A program made the position numbers and the translations under genes. From Nitrososphaerales archaeon (lineage in GTDB: Archaea > Thermoproteota > Nitrososphaeria > Nitrososphaerales > CADDZS01): 43,373 bases of DNA. A model generated the notes under the pieces. It ran no database searches, was not told the DNA's origin, and saw only the letters and a program-made list of their open reading frames with translations. Location of the stretch: positions 1 to 43,373 of the forward strand of contig JASHOD010000012.1 of the NCBI GenBank assembly GCA_030041295.1, in the 5' to 3' direction. This document shows, in pieces, positions 16,867 to 24,243 of this stretch (its first letter is position 1; every line of letters starts with the position of its first letter).

Positions 16867-18444
16867 GTGCAAACAGTCATTCGAAGGGATCAAAGAACGC
16901 TTGTGACCATTCTTTTGATCGCGTTACTGTTTACTATGATATTCATCCCGATTAAAACTTCATACTTCTTCCCCTCGAACCAAAATACAACGCATAAGAT
17001 CCTCGGCGCGTACTCTATTGATTCCGACGCGAGTTATAGTTCCTCCAATTCTTCTACTTCACCAATTAGAGAATTCAACATTCCTCAGAACGAGTCATAT
17101 CCGCTTGGCCTCGTGACTGATTCCAATGGCAATGTATGGTTTGGTGAAGGGGGCAATACTACCGACAACATTGAAGAATTTATTCCGGCAAATCAAACGT
17201 TTAGATCTTTTCATATTCCTATCTCGCCTCAGTTCGTTTGGATATGGACACCTATATTTGACTCAAGTGGAAACCTTTGGTTTACCACGACAAATGGAAC
17301 CGATATATGGAGATTAGATCCCTCTACCGGGCAGTTTACAGCTTTCAGCACAGACAGTCCTAACACCGATCCCTATGCTCTAACTTATGATCCTGCGTCA
17401 AATCAAATTTGGTTCACCTCATTTCTTTCAAATCAGTTTGGCGCCTTCCAGCTCACTAGTGGTGGCGGATCGGCTTCACTAGTTAAACTGTACAATATAC
17501 CTTTCAAACCAACTGCAATTTCACCGACTGTGGGAGCCGGAGCAATTGTCCTAGATGAAAAAGGAAATGTCTACATAAGCGAAGCTTTTCTCGCAACAAT
17601 TGCAAAATTCAACGAGACCACAGGGCAACTGGAGAAGAATTGGACACTCCCGGCTGGAAGTAACCCGCTTGGGCTTGCAATAGATCCAATTACAAACAAC
17701 GTATGGTTCACAAATCACGCTACTGACTTTTTTGGATACGTCAATCAAACATCTAACGTAATCACTCAGTATTCAACTTCTCCTTTCTTCTTTAGTGGTA
17801 GCCCCGAAATCACTCTTCCATATTGGATATACGTCTCTTCAACTGGCATGATCTGGATCGACGAGCATATTGGAGATAGGATAGCTCGGTTTGACCCGGC
17901 CACACTGACTCTGACGGAATTCACCGTTCCAACGCCAAACTCCGAACCGATAAAATTAACTCTAGATAACCAAAGGGGGCTAGTTTGGTTTTCGGAGTTC
18001 ATAGGAAACAAAATAGGACTGTTAGAGCAAAATCAATCTCTCTCTTCTCAGATTTCTCTTTCAAAAACCTCGTTGACTCTTTCGGGAAACAGCGTATCAA
18101 TTCAGGTAAATGTTTCGAATGTAGATCAGCTACCATTGAATGTTTCTAGTACTGCTCAATTCGTTGGAGTACTAGAACCTAATTTTACTGCCTCCAGTCA
18201 AATGGTTTCGAGTACTCAAACGAACATTCAAATAAGTAGAGGCAATTCGCTTAACTCAGGTATCTACAATCTCACTTTTTGCACAAGCGATGCACTGCCT
18301 GTAGATTCATGTGCTATAGCCTCGATTACGGTTGAACCTTTGCAAACAAATTATCTTTACATTTCCGTCGCCGTTGCATCGATAGCAATAGCTTTTGCGA
18401 TCTCGATGTTTTTTGTAAGACGATGGAAGGGCCGCGTACGTTAA
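16867..18444 (+). CDS. Vgb-like (virginiamycin B lyase family) beta-propeller surface protein, copy A
   Basis: A 525-aa exported protein. After an N-terminal hydrophobic helix (about 13-29), residues about 55-390 form a propeller with repeated GNVWFxE blades, for example GLVTDSNGNVWFGEGGN, SSGNLWFTTTNG and GLVWFSEFIGNKIG. This resembles streptogramin lyase (Vgb) and NHL repeats. An Ig-like segment (about 395-490) leads to a C-terminal membrane helix (about 497-517) and a basic tail. Many Asn-X-Ser/Thr sites suggest glycosylation. Vgb opens cyclic streptogramin antibiotics, but membrane-tethered archaeal homologues probably do something else such as binding or polysaccharide processing. A paralogue is at 35372-37078. 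Confidence 0.8.
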   Translation: MQTVIRRDQRTLVTILLIALLFTMIFIPIKTSYFFPSNQNTTHKILGAYSIDSDASYSSSNSSTSPIREFNIPQNESYPLGLVTDSNGNVWFGEGGNTTDNIEEFIPANQTFRSFHIPISPQFVWIWTPIFDSSGNLWFTTTNGTDIWRLDPSTGQFTAFSTDSPNTDPYALTYDPASNQIWFTSFLSNQFGAFQLTSGGGSASLVKLYNIPFKPTAISPTVGAGAIVLDEKGNVYISEAFLATIAKFNETTGQLEKNWTLPAGSNPLGLAIDPITNNVWFTNHATDFFGYVNQTSNVITQYSTSPFFFSGSPEITLPYWIYVSSTGMIWIDEHIGDRIARFDPATLTLTEFTVPTPNSEPIKLTLDNQRGLVWFSEFIGNKIGLLEQNQSLSSQISLSKTSLTLSGNSVSIQVNVSNVDQLPLNVSSTAQFVGVLEPNFTASSQMVSSTQTNIQISRGNSLNSGIYNLTFCTSDALPVDSCAIASITVEPLQTNYLYISVAVASIAIAFAISMFFVRRWKGRVR

Positions 18445-18544
18445 GAGCCGATCTGGAAGGGCGGCGGCGGCAAGGCATCCCTGCAATTCTCTTTCACTGC
18501 AGCCCCAAGCAGAAACTTGGAATGTGAATATCGAAATGGGAAGC

Positions 18545-18563
18545 TTGCTGCTGCTGCTGCTGC
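18545..18563. repeat. CTG triplet repeat (about 6 units)
   Basis: About six CTG/GCT triplets in a GC-rich gap between two genes. In one frame they sit in a tiny ORF (18536-18610, 24 aa) that starts with MGS and seven leucines, like a minimal signal or membrane segment. The coding status of that frame is doubtful. Confidence 0.6.
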
Positions 18564-18617
18564 TCGCAGGACTGAGCGTAAATGTCACGGTGACCGGCAA
18601 CATAAGTTAAAAATGAG

Positions 18618-18630
18618 AGGATTATATCCG
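18618..18630 (+). promoter_or_regulatory. TATA box of the 18663 membrane protein gene
   Basis: GGATTATATCC lies about 40 bases before the ATG at 18663 and only about 18 before the in-frame TTG at 18642; the spacing argues for the ATG start with a short leader. Confidence 0.5.
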
Positions 18631-18662
18631 AGAGTCACAAGTTGATACAATCTCGCAGTGAA

Positions 18663-19529
18663 ATGTCCCGTCAAGCCAGGAACGCACTTTGGGTTTACTT
18701 CGCGGGAGCAACGATGTTCATCGTCTTCGTTTTGAATTTATATGTGGGTCTTGCAGACAAGAATCTTTTCGTCCAAAATATTGTGATAACGCCACATTAC
18801 TATTTCAATTGGATGATAACTGGACTCGATATTTCTGCCTCGGCGCTGTTATTCTTCACGCCTTTCAAGAACAGATTGTTAATTCTGTCTGGAGTTATAT
18901 GGCCCGTAGCTTACATTGGAACAATTGGCTTGGATATTGGAACCCGCCTATGTCTTTTGGCGCCGTCATCGACGTGCTTTCCGACTGTGGGTTCCGCGGC
19001 TAGTTATCTACTGTTAGGTACATCCTCCTTTCTCACGGCCACGATCTGGCCTTACACTTTCATTTTGATTATAGCCTTACTGGTGCTTACTATGGCGTCC
19101 ACTGTGTTATCTTTACTCAATCAAGGCGCAGAGCTCGGATCCTCAGCGCATCGAAGCGTACAAGTTAGGACAGAAGCGATCTCGAAAAGTGAGGTCCAGC
19201 TTGGCCAGCAAAGATCACCTGTCATATCGAAGATTGTGAATGATCGAAAGTATCGGTTCGCCGTTGGCCTAATTTCCGGTGCTATTATTGGAGGACTCCT
19301 CGTCGCGATTTCCTCCGGCAGTACTGTTCCCCCATGGCTAGGAGGAGTTATTCAGTCCATCGTGACCTATGGCGGATTTGCCCTAATCCTGTTCGGGTAT
19401 TTCTATAAGAAAGGTGGAGCGAAGACCTTTTCGGCCGATTTCGCCCTAGGTTTCGGTGTTGGAATGATTTTGGTATGGTTTGTAGTTACAGGAGCAGAAG
19501 ATGCTACTGCTGTCGGACTGAATGATTGA
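18663..19529 (+). CDS. Hypothetical polytopic membrane protein
   Basis: A 288-aa protein I do not recognise. Helices lie at about residues 8-28, 45-63, 66-84, 97-115 and 122-142. A hydrophilic cytoplasmic or outer loop of about 50 residues (about 145-195, Ser/Gln/Arg-rich) follows, then three more helices (about 200-218, 228-246, 256-277). Two Cys (in RLCLLAPSSTCF) fall in one loop and might pair. The gene ends 10 bases from a convergent small membrane-protein gene. Start chosen from TATA spacing. Confidence 0.65.
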   Translation: MSRQARNALWVYFAGATMFIVFVLNLYVGLADKNLFVQNIVITPHYYFNWMITGLDISASALLFFTPFKNRLLILSGVIWPVAYIGTIGLDIGTRLCLLAPSSTCFPTVGSAASYLLLGTSSFLTATIWPYTFILIIALLVLTMASTVLSLLNQGAELGSSAHRSVQVRTEAISKSEVQLGQQRSPVISKIVNDRKYRFAVGLISGAIIGGLLVAISSGSTVPPWLGGVIQSIVTYGGFALILFGYFYKKGGAKTFSADFALGFGVGMILVWFVVTGAEDATAVGLND

Positions 19530-19539
19530 ATGAACCACT

Positions 19540-19863
19540 TTAAGTAATAGAAATTGGTACTCCAGAACCGATAGATGAGCCGTAGCCGACGGCTATCCCA
19601 ATTATGGCAGAAATGAGAAACAGCACAAAGGCGCGGGTCGCGAATTCGTCGCCTTTCATTCCTCTTACAAACAGCCAAACTACACCCGCGCCGACCGCGC
19701 AAAGAATCCCCGAATACATGAATGTCAAGGTTACCCAGAAGGTTATGAAACCTGTGGCCAGGCCGCCAAAAGTAACTGATAGTAGTATCGAATGCAGACT
19801 TTTGTCGAGTCCCCATTCTTGTGCATTGTTGTTTTCTTGATTAGGAACTGAAATTGAACCCAA
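19540..19863 (-). CDS. Small membrane protein (3 helices)
   Basis: A 107-aa protein with a polar N-terminus of about 20 residues and three predicted helices (about 25-50, 52-66, 77-96). No family recognised. The start is TTG at 19863; no ATG precedes the first helix. A glycine-rich end (GYGSSIGSGVPIS) follows the last helix. It converges on the 18663-19529 gene. Unknown function. Confidence 0.55.
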   Translation of the reverse strand: MGSISVPNQENNNAQEWGLDKSLHSILLSVTFGGLATGFITFWVTLTFMYSGILCAVGAGVVWLFVRGMKGDEFATRAFVLFLISAIIGIAVGYGSSIGSGVPISIT

Positions 19864-19928
19864 TAATACGTTACCTACTTGAGAGTTCCGAGAAACATGA
19901 GAGAAATCATGGAAGATAGGATTGGATT

Positions 19929-20114
19929 TTAACTCTTTCTTGAAAATGCCACCATCAAGAAAATGGCAGAAAATATGGCAGCCACCCCTAAGAAAATACC
20001 TGGCAGGGACAAATACGAGGAAGGTACGAAGAGCAGATAGAGTGTGAGAGCCAAAACTGCTAACCCAATTATTATTGCGGCCTGACCAAGTATTCTCTGC
20101 GTCTGAAGGCTCAT
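19929..20114 (-). CDS. Small two-helix membrane protein (61 aa)
   Basis: A 61-aa protein made of two hydrophobic helices (about 10-29 and 34-56) joined by a short Ser/Pro loop, with a basic tail. No known family. Despite its size it is probably real: an ATG start and one of the clearest TATA boxes of the window (AGTATAAATCC, 20152-20162) about 40 bases upstream. It may be a partner subunit for a nearby membrane complex, but nothing in the sequence proves it. Confidence 0.6.
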   Translation of the reverse strand: MSLQTQRILGQAAIIIGLAVLALTLYLLFVPSSYLSLPGIFLGVAAIFSAIFLMVAFSRKS

Positions 20115-20151
20115 ATCATCAAAACCTGTTTCCTAGAAAGAAAGATGATTT

Positions 20152-20162
20152 GGATTTATACT
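20152..20162 (-). promoter_or_regulatory. Strong TATA box for the 61-aa membrane protein
   Basis: The minus strand reads AGTATAAATCC, a near-consensus archaeal TATA element preceded by an A-rich stretch, about 40 bases from the ATG at 20114. Confidence 0.6.
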
Positions 20163-20211
20163 TTTTTCTCGAAATTCCGGCTTTACAATGCGCAATGCGC
20201 AAGTGGTATGA

Positions 20212-20715
20212 TTATGTCAGGACATTCAATTGAAAGATAGCTCCCCAGTATTGAGATTCGTTTTCCAAATTGATGGCAGTGACTGTTACCCTGTACTCTC
20301 CCAATTGCACTGCAGAGCTCGCGGTAATTCTGAGAGTTGTATTCGAGCTTGATTCCTGAGCAATAGTCAATATGTCTGGGCTAATTGTCGTTGAAATCAC
20401 ATCAGAGATGTTCTGACTCGGATTAGATAGGGAACTCACGTTTGCGTCAACAGAGCAGTTCAAATTGACCTGAGGAAAGATTTCTACAGTGAGAGAAGCG
20501 CTTGAGCCTTTGGTCAAATTCAGCGGGGCATTTACGCCGTTGTTGTATAGTGCTGGCAATATTACGTCGACTACTGGCTCTTGATAGAACGAATCAGACG
20601 ATAAACTGCCTTTTTGTTGGTGGGAGCTAGAGACATAGTTGAAAGCGACAAAAATTGCCACCGCAATAACCAGAACCGTAATGGCTGCGACTGCGTACAG
20701 CCGGAGTCTCTTCAT
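20212..20715 (-). CDS. Membrane-anchored extracytoplasmic Ig-like protein
   Basis: A 167-aa protein: basic start, one membrane helix (about 8-26), then an exported beta-sandwich domain. Features include LNLTKGSSASLTVEIFP and GEYRVTVTAINL, which are typical of Ig-like/CARDB-type folds. At least four Asn-X-Ser/Thr sites. No metal-binding motif is visible. Transcribed in the same direction as the CbsA-like gene but separated by about 160 bases on its downstream side, so it may follow it in the same unit. Function unknown. Confidence 0.65.
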   Translation of the reverse strand: MKRLRLYAVAAITVLVIAVAIFVAFNYVSSSHQQKGSLSSDSFYQEPVVDVILPALYNNGVNAPLNLTKGSSASLTVEIFPQVNLNCSVDANVSSLSNPSQNISDVISTTISPDILTIAQESSSNTTLRITASSAVQLGEYRVTVTAINLENESQYWGAIFQLNVLT

Positions 20716-20872
20716 CTTCAGTCTCAGTCCAATTCATTCAGATAGAATTCAACTCCTTTTACGTTAATTCGCCTAAACTAAACTTTTCCCCTCATCCTAG
20801 TGTTCTTAAAGCGTAGAGAGTGTACTTTGAAAGAGGACAAATGGCGAACTATCGTGAATGAAAAGAATTATC

Positions 20873-22219
20873 TTACAAGAACGGCTGATATCGAATCATT
20901 CTGTGGCCAGTAAGTCGTGGACTAACCATCTCTCGGACGCCATTGAGGGAATATGCCAAGAAAAAGATGGCAAGCAGCAATAAGGTAACAGCTGTTACTC
21001 CTTCCTGGCCACTTCCATTTGCTCCATCTTGGTTGTTGTATCCTACATACGGAGGAGTTCCAGTGAAGTTCAAGCGCCACCAGAATGAGACACTGCCGTA
21101 ATAGAGAAGATAGGTCTCACTCGCACCACCTTGATTAATTTCAAATGCAATGAAGTAGTCTCCAGTGTACTTTGGATTGAATTGCTCCTGGACACTATTC
21201 TCACCCAAGCTAGAGCTCGTGGTTAGACTGCGAGCAAATTCTACAGTCCAGGTGTTGGTCGTAGAATCGTAAGCTCCCTTTGCTTGAACTTCAAAAGGAT
21301 TCATAAGGTTCGAAGCTGAAACAGATGAGATTGACGAGAGATTATCGGTTTCCACGGTCGCGTTGTTTATGAAATTGAATTGATTAGATCCCGGCAAACC
21401 TCCTATTTGGTAATATGATGAAGCGTTGGCGTAACCATCCATAGCGTAAGAAGCATGTGCTGGCAATCCAAAATCTGAAGTACTCAGGTTATTACCGTTG
21501 GGAAGTTTCAATCCCGGATAGCCGGTATCAGAACTCGAATTATCGGTTGGATTGCTTGACCAAGTCCAAATCTCAGCTGCGCCACCAGACCCGGTGTCTA
21601 GCGCCCCAGAGGTACCCATTACCATCTTTGGCTTGTACGAAACTGAGTACCATGCGTCCGAATTTGCACCAGGAGCCAAACCAAACAACACGGATGCCTG
21701 TTCAGGATACGTATAGTTGGAGCCGATGGCTAAAGGAAGAAGTCCCATATCCTGAGGGTAAAAGCCGCCGTAGCAACTAGAAAATTGACTCGTGCAAGAT
21801 TGATTTTGATATGCAGGTACTACCATACCATTGGGATTTGCGGCAGTGTTGTTTACGTACACATTCAGAGGAGAAGCATAGCTTGCGCTGCTACCGTAGT
21901 TTGAAAATACCAGCTTGATGAGAAGTTCAGGCGTCGAAGTAGAGTTTGTCCACGCGATTTGAACACTTACCGTTCCAGTCGCTCCCGAGGGAGGATAATT
22001 CGATGAGGGGATTAGCGGGACAGTGGTGGCGGGAACAGTAGACCAAAAGGATTCTTGGCCGGGAGCGGAGAAATTAGGCACTCCTTTCACCTCTGAGATA
22101 TAGAAGGTGTTAATTCCAGTTGAAGCTGAGTTAATCAGAAATGATGCAGTAAATGAAATGATCACCAAGGAAGCGACAAGCGTCATTCCCACAAAAAAAT
22201 ACTTGGTTGTTAAGCGCAT
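20873..22219 (-). CDS. CbsA-like extracytoplasmic haem b protein (ethylbenzene-dehydrogenase gamma family)
   Basis: A 448-aa protein resembling the cytochrome b558/566 A subunit (CbsA) of Sulfolobales and, more broadly, the haem-binding gamma subunit fold of ethylbenzene dehydrogenase/DMSO-reductase enzymes. It has an N-terminal helix (about 8-30), a large Asn-X-Ser/Thr-rich exported beta domain and a C-terminal helix (about 407-427) with a basic cytoplasmic tail, the same membrane layout as CbsA. Family-type segments are TVSVQIAWTNS, GGAAEIWTWSSNP (the IWxW segment), and GAYDSTTNTWTVEFARSL (the GxW.. VxFxRxL segment). The family ligates haem b by Met and Lys/His; I cannot assign the ligands here. 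No partner CbsB-sized gene adjoins; a 70-aa membrane protein lies just upstream. It is likely an electron carrier outside the membrane feeding the nearby oxidase, which is inference. Confidence 0.65.
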   Translation of the reverse strand: MRLTTKYFFVGMTLVASLVIISFTASFLINSASTGINTFYISEVKGVPNFSAPGQESFWSTVPATTVPLIPSSNYPPSGATGTVSVQIAWTNSTSTPELLIKLVFSNYGSSASYASPLNVYVNNTAANPNGMVVPAYQNQSCTSQFSSCYGGFYPQDMGLLPLAIGSNYTYPEQASVLFGLAPGANSDAWYSVSYKPKMVMGTSGALDTGSGGAAEIWTWSSNPTDNSSSDTGYPGLKLPNGNNLSTSDFGLPAHASYAMDGYANASSYYQIGGLPGSNQFNFINNATVETDNLSSISSVSASNLMNPFEVQAKGAYDSTTNTWTVEFARSLTTSSSLGENSVQEQFNPKYTGDYFIAFEINQGGASETYLLYYGSVSFWWRLNFTGTPPYVGYNNQDGANGSGQEGVTAVTLLLLAIFFLAYSLNGVREMVSPRLTGHRMIRYQPFL

Positions 22220-22297
22220 TAGGAGGCTACCTTCGAATTCTGCTGTTTGTATTTAAATTTTCTAAGGAACTTTGAATATGAAACCAGTGTAGAATTT

Positions 22298-22510
22298 TCA
22301 GCGTGCGATCCTCTTGTCCAAGACAGTGTAAGAGGCAAATCCGACAACAACGATAGTAACAAAGCTGATAGGCAAATAATACTGCCTGGGCAGATATCCA
22401 TAAGCTACCCAAAGAACTCCGGCGACGACTATGGTCAGTTCGACAAGGATGTTGAAATAGCTCTCAAAGGCGAACTTCTTTATCGAAGCCCATATGCTTC
22501 CGACAGACAA
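22298..22510 (-). CDS. Small membrane protein upstream of the CbsA-like gene
   Basis: A 70-aa protein with two helices (about 19-37 and 46-63), an aromatic-rich loop (YGYLPRQYYLP) and a basic C-terminus. It is transcribed toward the CbsA-like gene 78 bases away and could be its membrane partner, although it is far smaller than Sulfolobus CbsB. The TTG start at 22510 is supported by the TATA element at 22539-22552. Two other overlapping frames in this stretch are shadows. Confidence 0.5.
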   Translation of the reverse strand: MSVGSIWASIKKFAFESYFNILVELTIVVAGVLWVAYGYLPRQYYLPISFVTIVVVGFASYTVLDKRIAR

Positions 22511-22538
22511 TCTGAGAAGGATGGCAATTAACTTTCAA

Positions 22539-22552
22539 GGTTTAAATATTTC
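22539..22552. promoter_or_regulatory. Bidirectional AT-rich promoter element
   Basis: GGTTTAAATATTTC contains the overlapping palindromes TTTAAA and AAATATTT and lies about 30-35 bases from the starts of two divergent genes (TTG 22510 on minus, TTG 22586 on plus). It could bind TBP in either direction and so couple both small membrane proteins. Confidence 0.45.
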
Positions 22553-22585
22553 TAAAGCCTCCCTCTTGAAAGCAACGTAGAGAAC

Positions 22586-22780
22586 TTGATTCTACTTCAA
22601 CTCCTCCAAATTTCTCCATCGACGTTCAATGAATTCGGCCTTTGGTATTTTGTCTTTGGGTTGTTCATTGCTCTCGGATTTGTTATGCTCGGAGTCATCC
22701 TTCTTGCTGAACCGGAGCCTCAGTATGATATCGATTCATTAAAGGACGTCATGGATACCGAGATCCCCGCTGAGAAATAA
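22586..22780 (+). CDS. Small single-helix membrane protein
   Basis: A 64-aa protein: short amphipathic N-terminus, one long helix (about 18-41, WYFVFGLFIALGFVMLGVIL) and an acidic soluble tail (EPEPQYDIDSLKDVMDTE). This single-helix plus acidic tail layout is typical of small accessory subunits of respiratory complexes, but no family is recognised. TTG start at 22586 fits the shared promoter at 22539-22552. A T-rich terminator follows. Confidence 0.5.
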   Translation: MILLQLLQISPSTFNEFGLWYFVFGLFIALGFVMLGVILLAEPEPQYDIDSLKDVMDTEIPAEK

Positions 22781-22808
22781 GGTAGGACATCAAAAGAAAC
22801 TGGTTCAG

Positions 22809-22831
22809 TTTTTCTTTCTTCTTGTTTTTTT
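22809..22831 (+). terminator. T-rich terminator
   Basis: A pyrimidine tract with T5, T3, T3 and T7 runs starts 28 bases past the stop codon at 22780 and should end the short plus-strand transcript. Confidence 0.55.
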
Positions 22832-22872
22832 GCTATAATGACAGTCGTGTAGACGATTGTCCTAAGTCTTCA

Positions 22873-23646
22873 TCACGAACTCTTGGATTCCACAACGGTT
22901 GATCCTTTCGTCATGTTTTCACGTTGGCTCTTTCTAATGTAATATCGCCTAACGACGTAGAAAAGTACGCCTGCTCCAGTCCATCCAACTGCGAACACAA
23001 TGATGAACGGGATCTCGGCGGCGAGCTGCGACTGGGGTTGGACCGGAACGGCAATGTTGGTCGTCACTAGCTGGAAATAAGATGATGTAGCTGGTTCAAG
23101 CATTTCAATAGCGAGCCCTGTGGGGCGGTCAAACCAGAAGTCTTGAATTGTCCCGTTCGAGTTTGTTCCCTGAAATTCCGTCGCATTAAACGAGCCAGCA
23201 GGAACAGCTATAACCGAGTTCTCCACGAACTTGCAGGTTATGTTTTCAAAAAAAATCTTATTTGATGTCAGGTTCTCTGGAGGAACGGCCAAGAACGTGG
23301 TAGGAGCGAAAATTGAATCCGTGACATTTTCAGATATCATAGTTTCATTGACGGTAAGTTCGGTTCCAAGCGAGATATTTTCGTTCACATAGACTCGCAT
23401 GGAATTATTGTTTGAATACACGTTAGTAACAAAATATGATACGTTGCTTGAAACGCCGCTTAGAAATGCAATGAATCCGCCATTCCCAGAATAGTAAGCG
23501 TAGGCTCCTGGTGACGCATAAGGCGGGTAAATTGTTGAAGAAGCAGAATAGCTAAACTGGAAGAAATGTACCGAAAACGATGCGAGTAACACGAAGGAAA
23601 TCGACATTGTGATGAAAAAATACCTTGGTCTACGAGCTTTACGCAT
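22873..23646 (-). CDS. Exported protein with N- and C-terminal membrane helices
   Basis: A 257-aa protein of unknown family. N-terminal helix about 10-29, exported beta-rich domain about 35-205 with about nine Asn-X-Ser/Thr sites, and a C-terminal helix about 210-230 with a very basic then Ser-rich cytoplasmic tail. The segment VPAGSFNATEFQG...IQDFWFDRPTGLAIEM resembles lipocalin/LolA-like or DUF3108-type beta barrels, where a protein's reporter of a fatty or sugar ligand is expected; this is weak. It lies just downstream of the oxidase operon in the same direction (150-base gap). Confidence 0.6.
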   Translation of the reverse strand: MRKARRPRYFFITMSISFVLLASFSVHFFQFSYSASSTIYPPYASPGAYAYYSGNGGFIAFLSGVSSNVSYFVTNVYSNNNSMRVYVNENISLGTELTVNETMISENVTDSIFAPTTFLAVPPENLTSNKIFFENITCKFVENSVIAVPAGSFNATEFQGTNSNGTIQDFWFDRPTGLAIEMLEPATSSYFQLVTTNIAVPVQPQSQLAAEIPFIIVFAVGWTGAGVLFYVVRRYYIRKSQRENMTKGSTVVESKSS

Positions 23647-23797
23647 ATTGGATGGAAAGACCAGCTTTGGGCTAACTGAATTTTCTTCTCATACAACCGT
23701 ATTGGCCAAAGAGAAGTTAATTCAAGTCCCTAGCGGCCAGTTATCATTTAAGAATATTCGCTAAACGGGCGCGAACTTCAACAAGTAAAGCTAAATG

Positions 23798-24028
23798 CTA
23801 TGTCCCTTGTGGCTCGTTTGGGGTCTTCCATGCGGCGACAAGTAACTGCCCGAAAAGAATCATCGCCCCGAATATGGAAAGATAAGTAACATCTGGGATC
23901 AAAGTATATGCGTCATTAGGATAGGTCTGGTAGAAATAAAAGATTAGAAATATTCCTCCGACATAGATGGCCGCGGCGATAATGTAGAGATTCTCTTTAA
24001 TCCCACCGTATGAATATTTGCCAGACAC
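23798..24028 (-). CDS. Putative small subunit of the terminal oxidase operon (2 helices)
   Basis: A 76-aa protein with two helices (about 14-32 and 46-66) joined by a polar loop YQTYPNDAYTLIPD. Last gene of the four-gene unit coxB-coxA-24221-24028, only 10 bases after the preceding gene. GTG start at 24028. Small two-helix polypeptides often accompany archaeal haem-copper oxidases, so I infer a structural or assembly subunit; there is no sequence family I can name. Confidence 0.6.
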   Translation of the reverse strand: MSGKYSYGGIKENLYIIAAAIYVGGIFLIFYFYQTYPNDAYTLIPDVTYLSIFGAMILFGQLLVAAWKTPNEPQGT

Positions 24029-24038
24029 GATTCTTCAT

Positions 24039-24221
24039 CTACCAAGGCGCCACAACGGCGCCGCCAACCATCGCGACGGCTCCGCCAAGAACCATCAACT
24101 GCACCGCAAGCTCGTTCTCAAATAAACCGCTCTTGACTGCCATAGATATCGATGTCAGCCACAAAACAAAAGCTATAAGCAACATAACGATGAAGACGAT
24201 TTTCCTCGGATTGATTGCCAT
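24039..24221 (-). CDS. Putative small subunit of the terminal oxidase operon (60 aa)
   Basis: A 60-aa protein with two helices: about 8-27 (KIVFIVMLLIAFVLWL) and about 38-58, the second Gly/Ala/Val-rich (LMVLGGAVAMVGGAVV). ATG start 22 bases past the oxidase subunit I stop, so probably co-transcribed and likely a subunit. It does not look like subunit III or a cytochrome b. Function by context only. Confidence 0.6.
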   Translation of the reverse strand: MAINPRKIVFIVMLLIAFVLWLTSISMAVKSGLFENELAVQLMVLGGAVAMVGGAVVAPW

Positions 24222-24243
24222 TCCTGTTGCTTACTTCCCTTTG

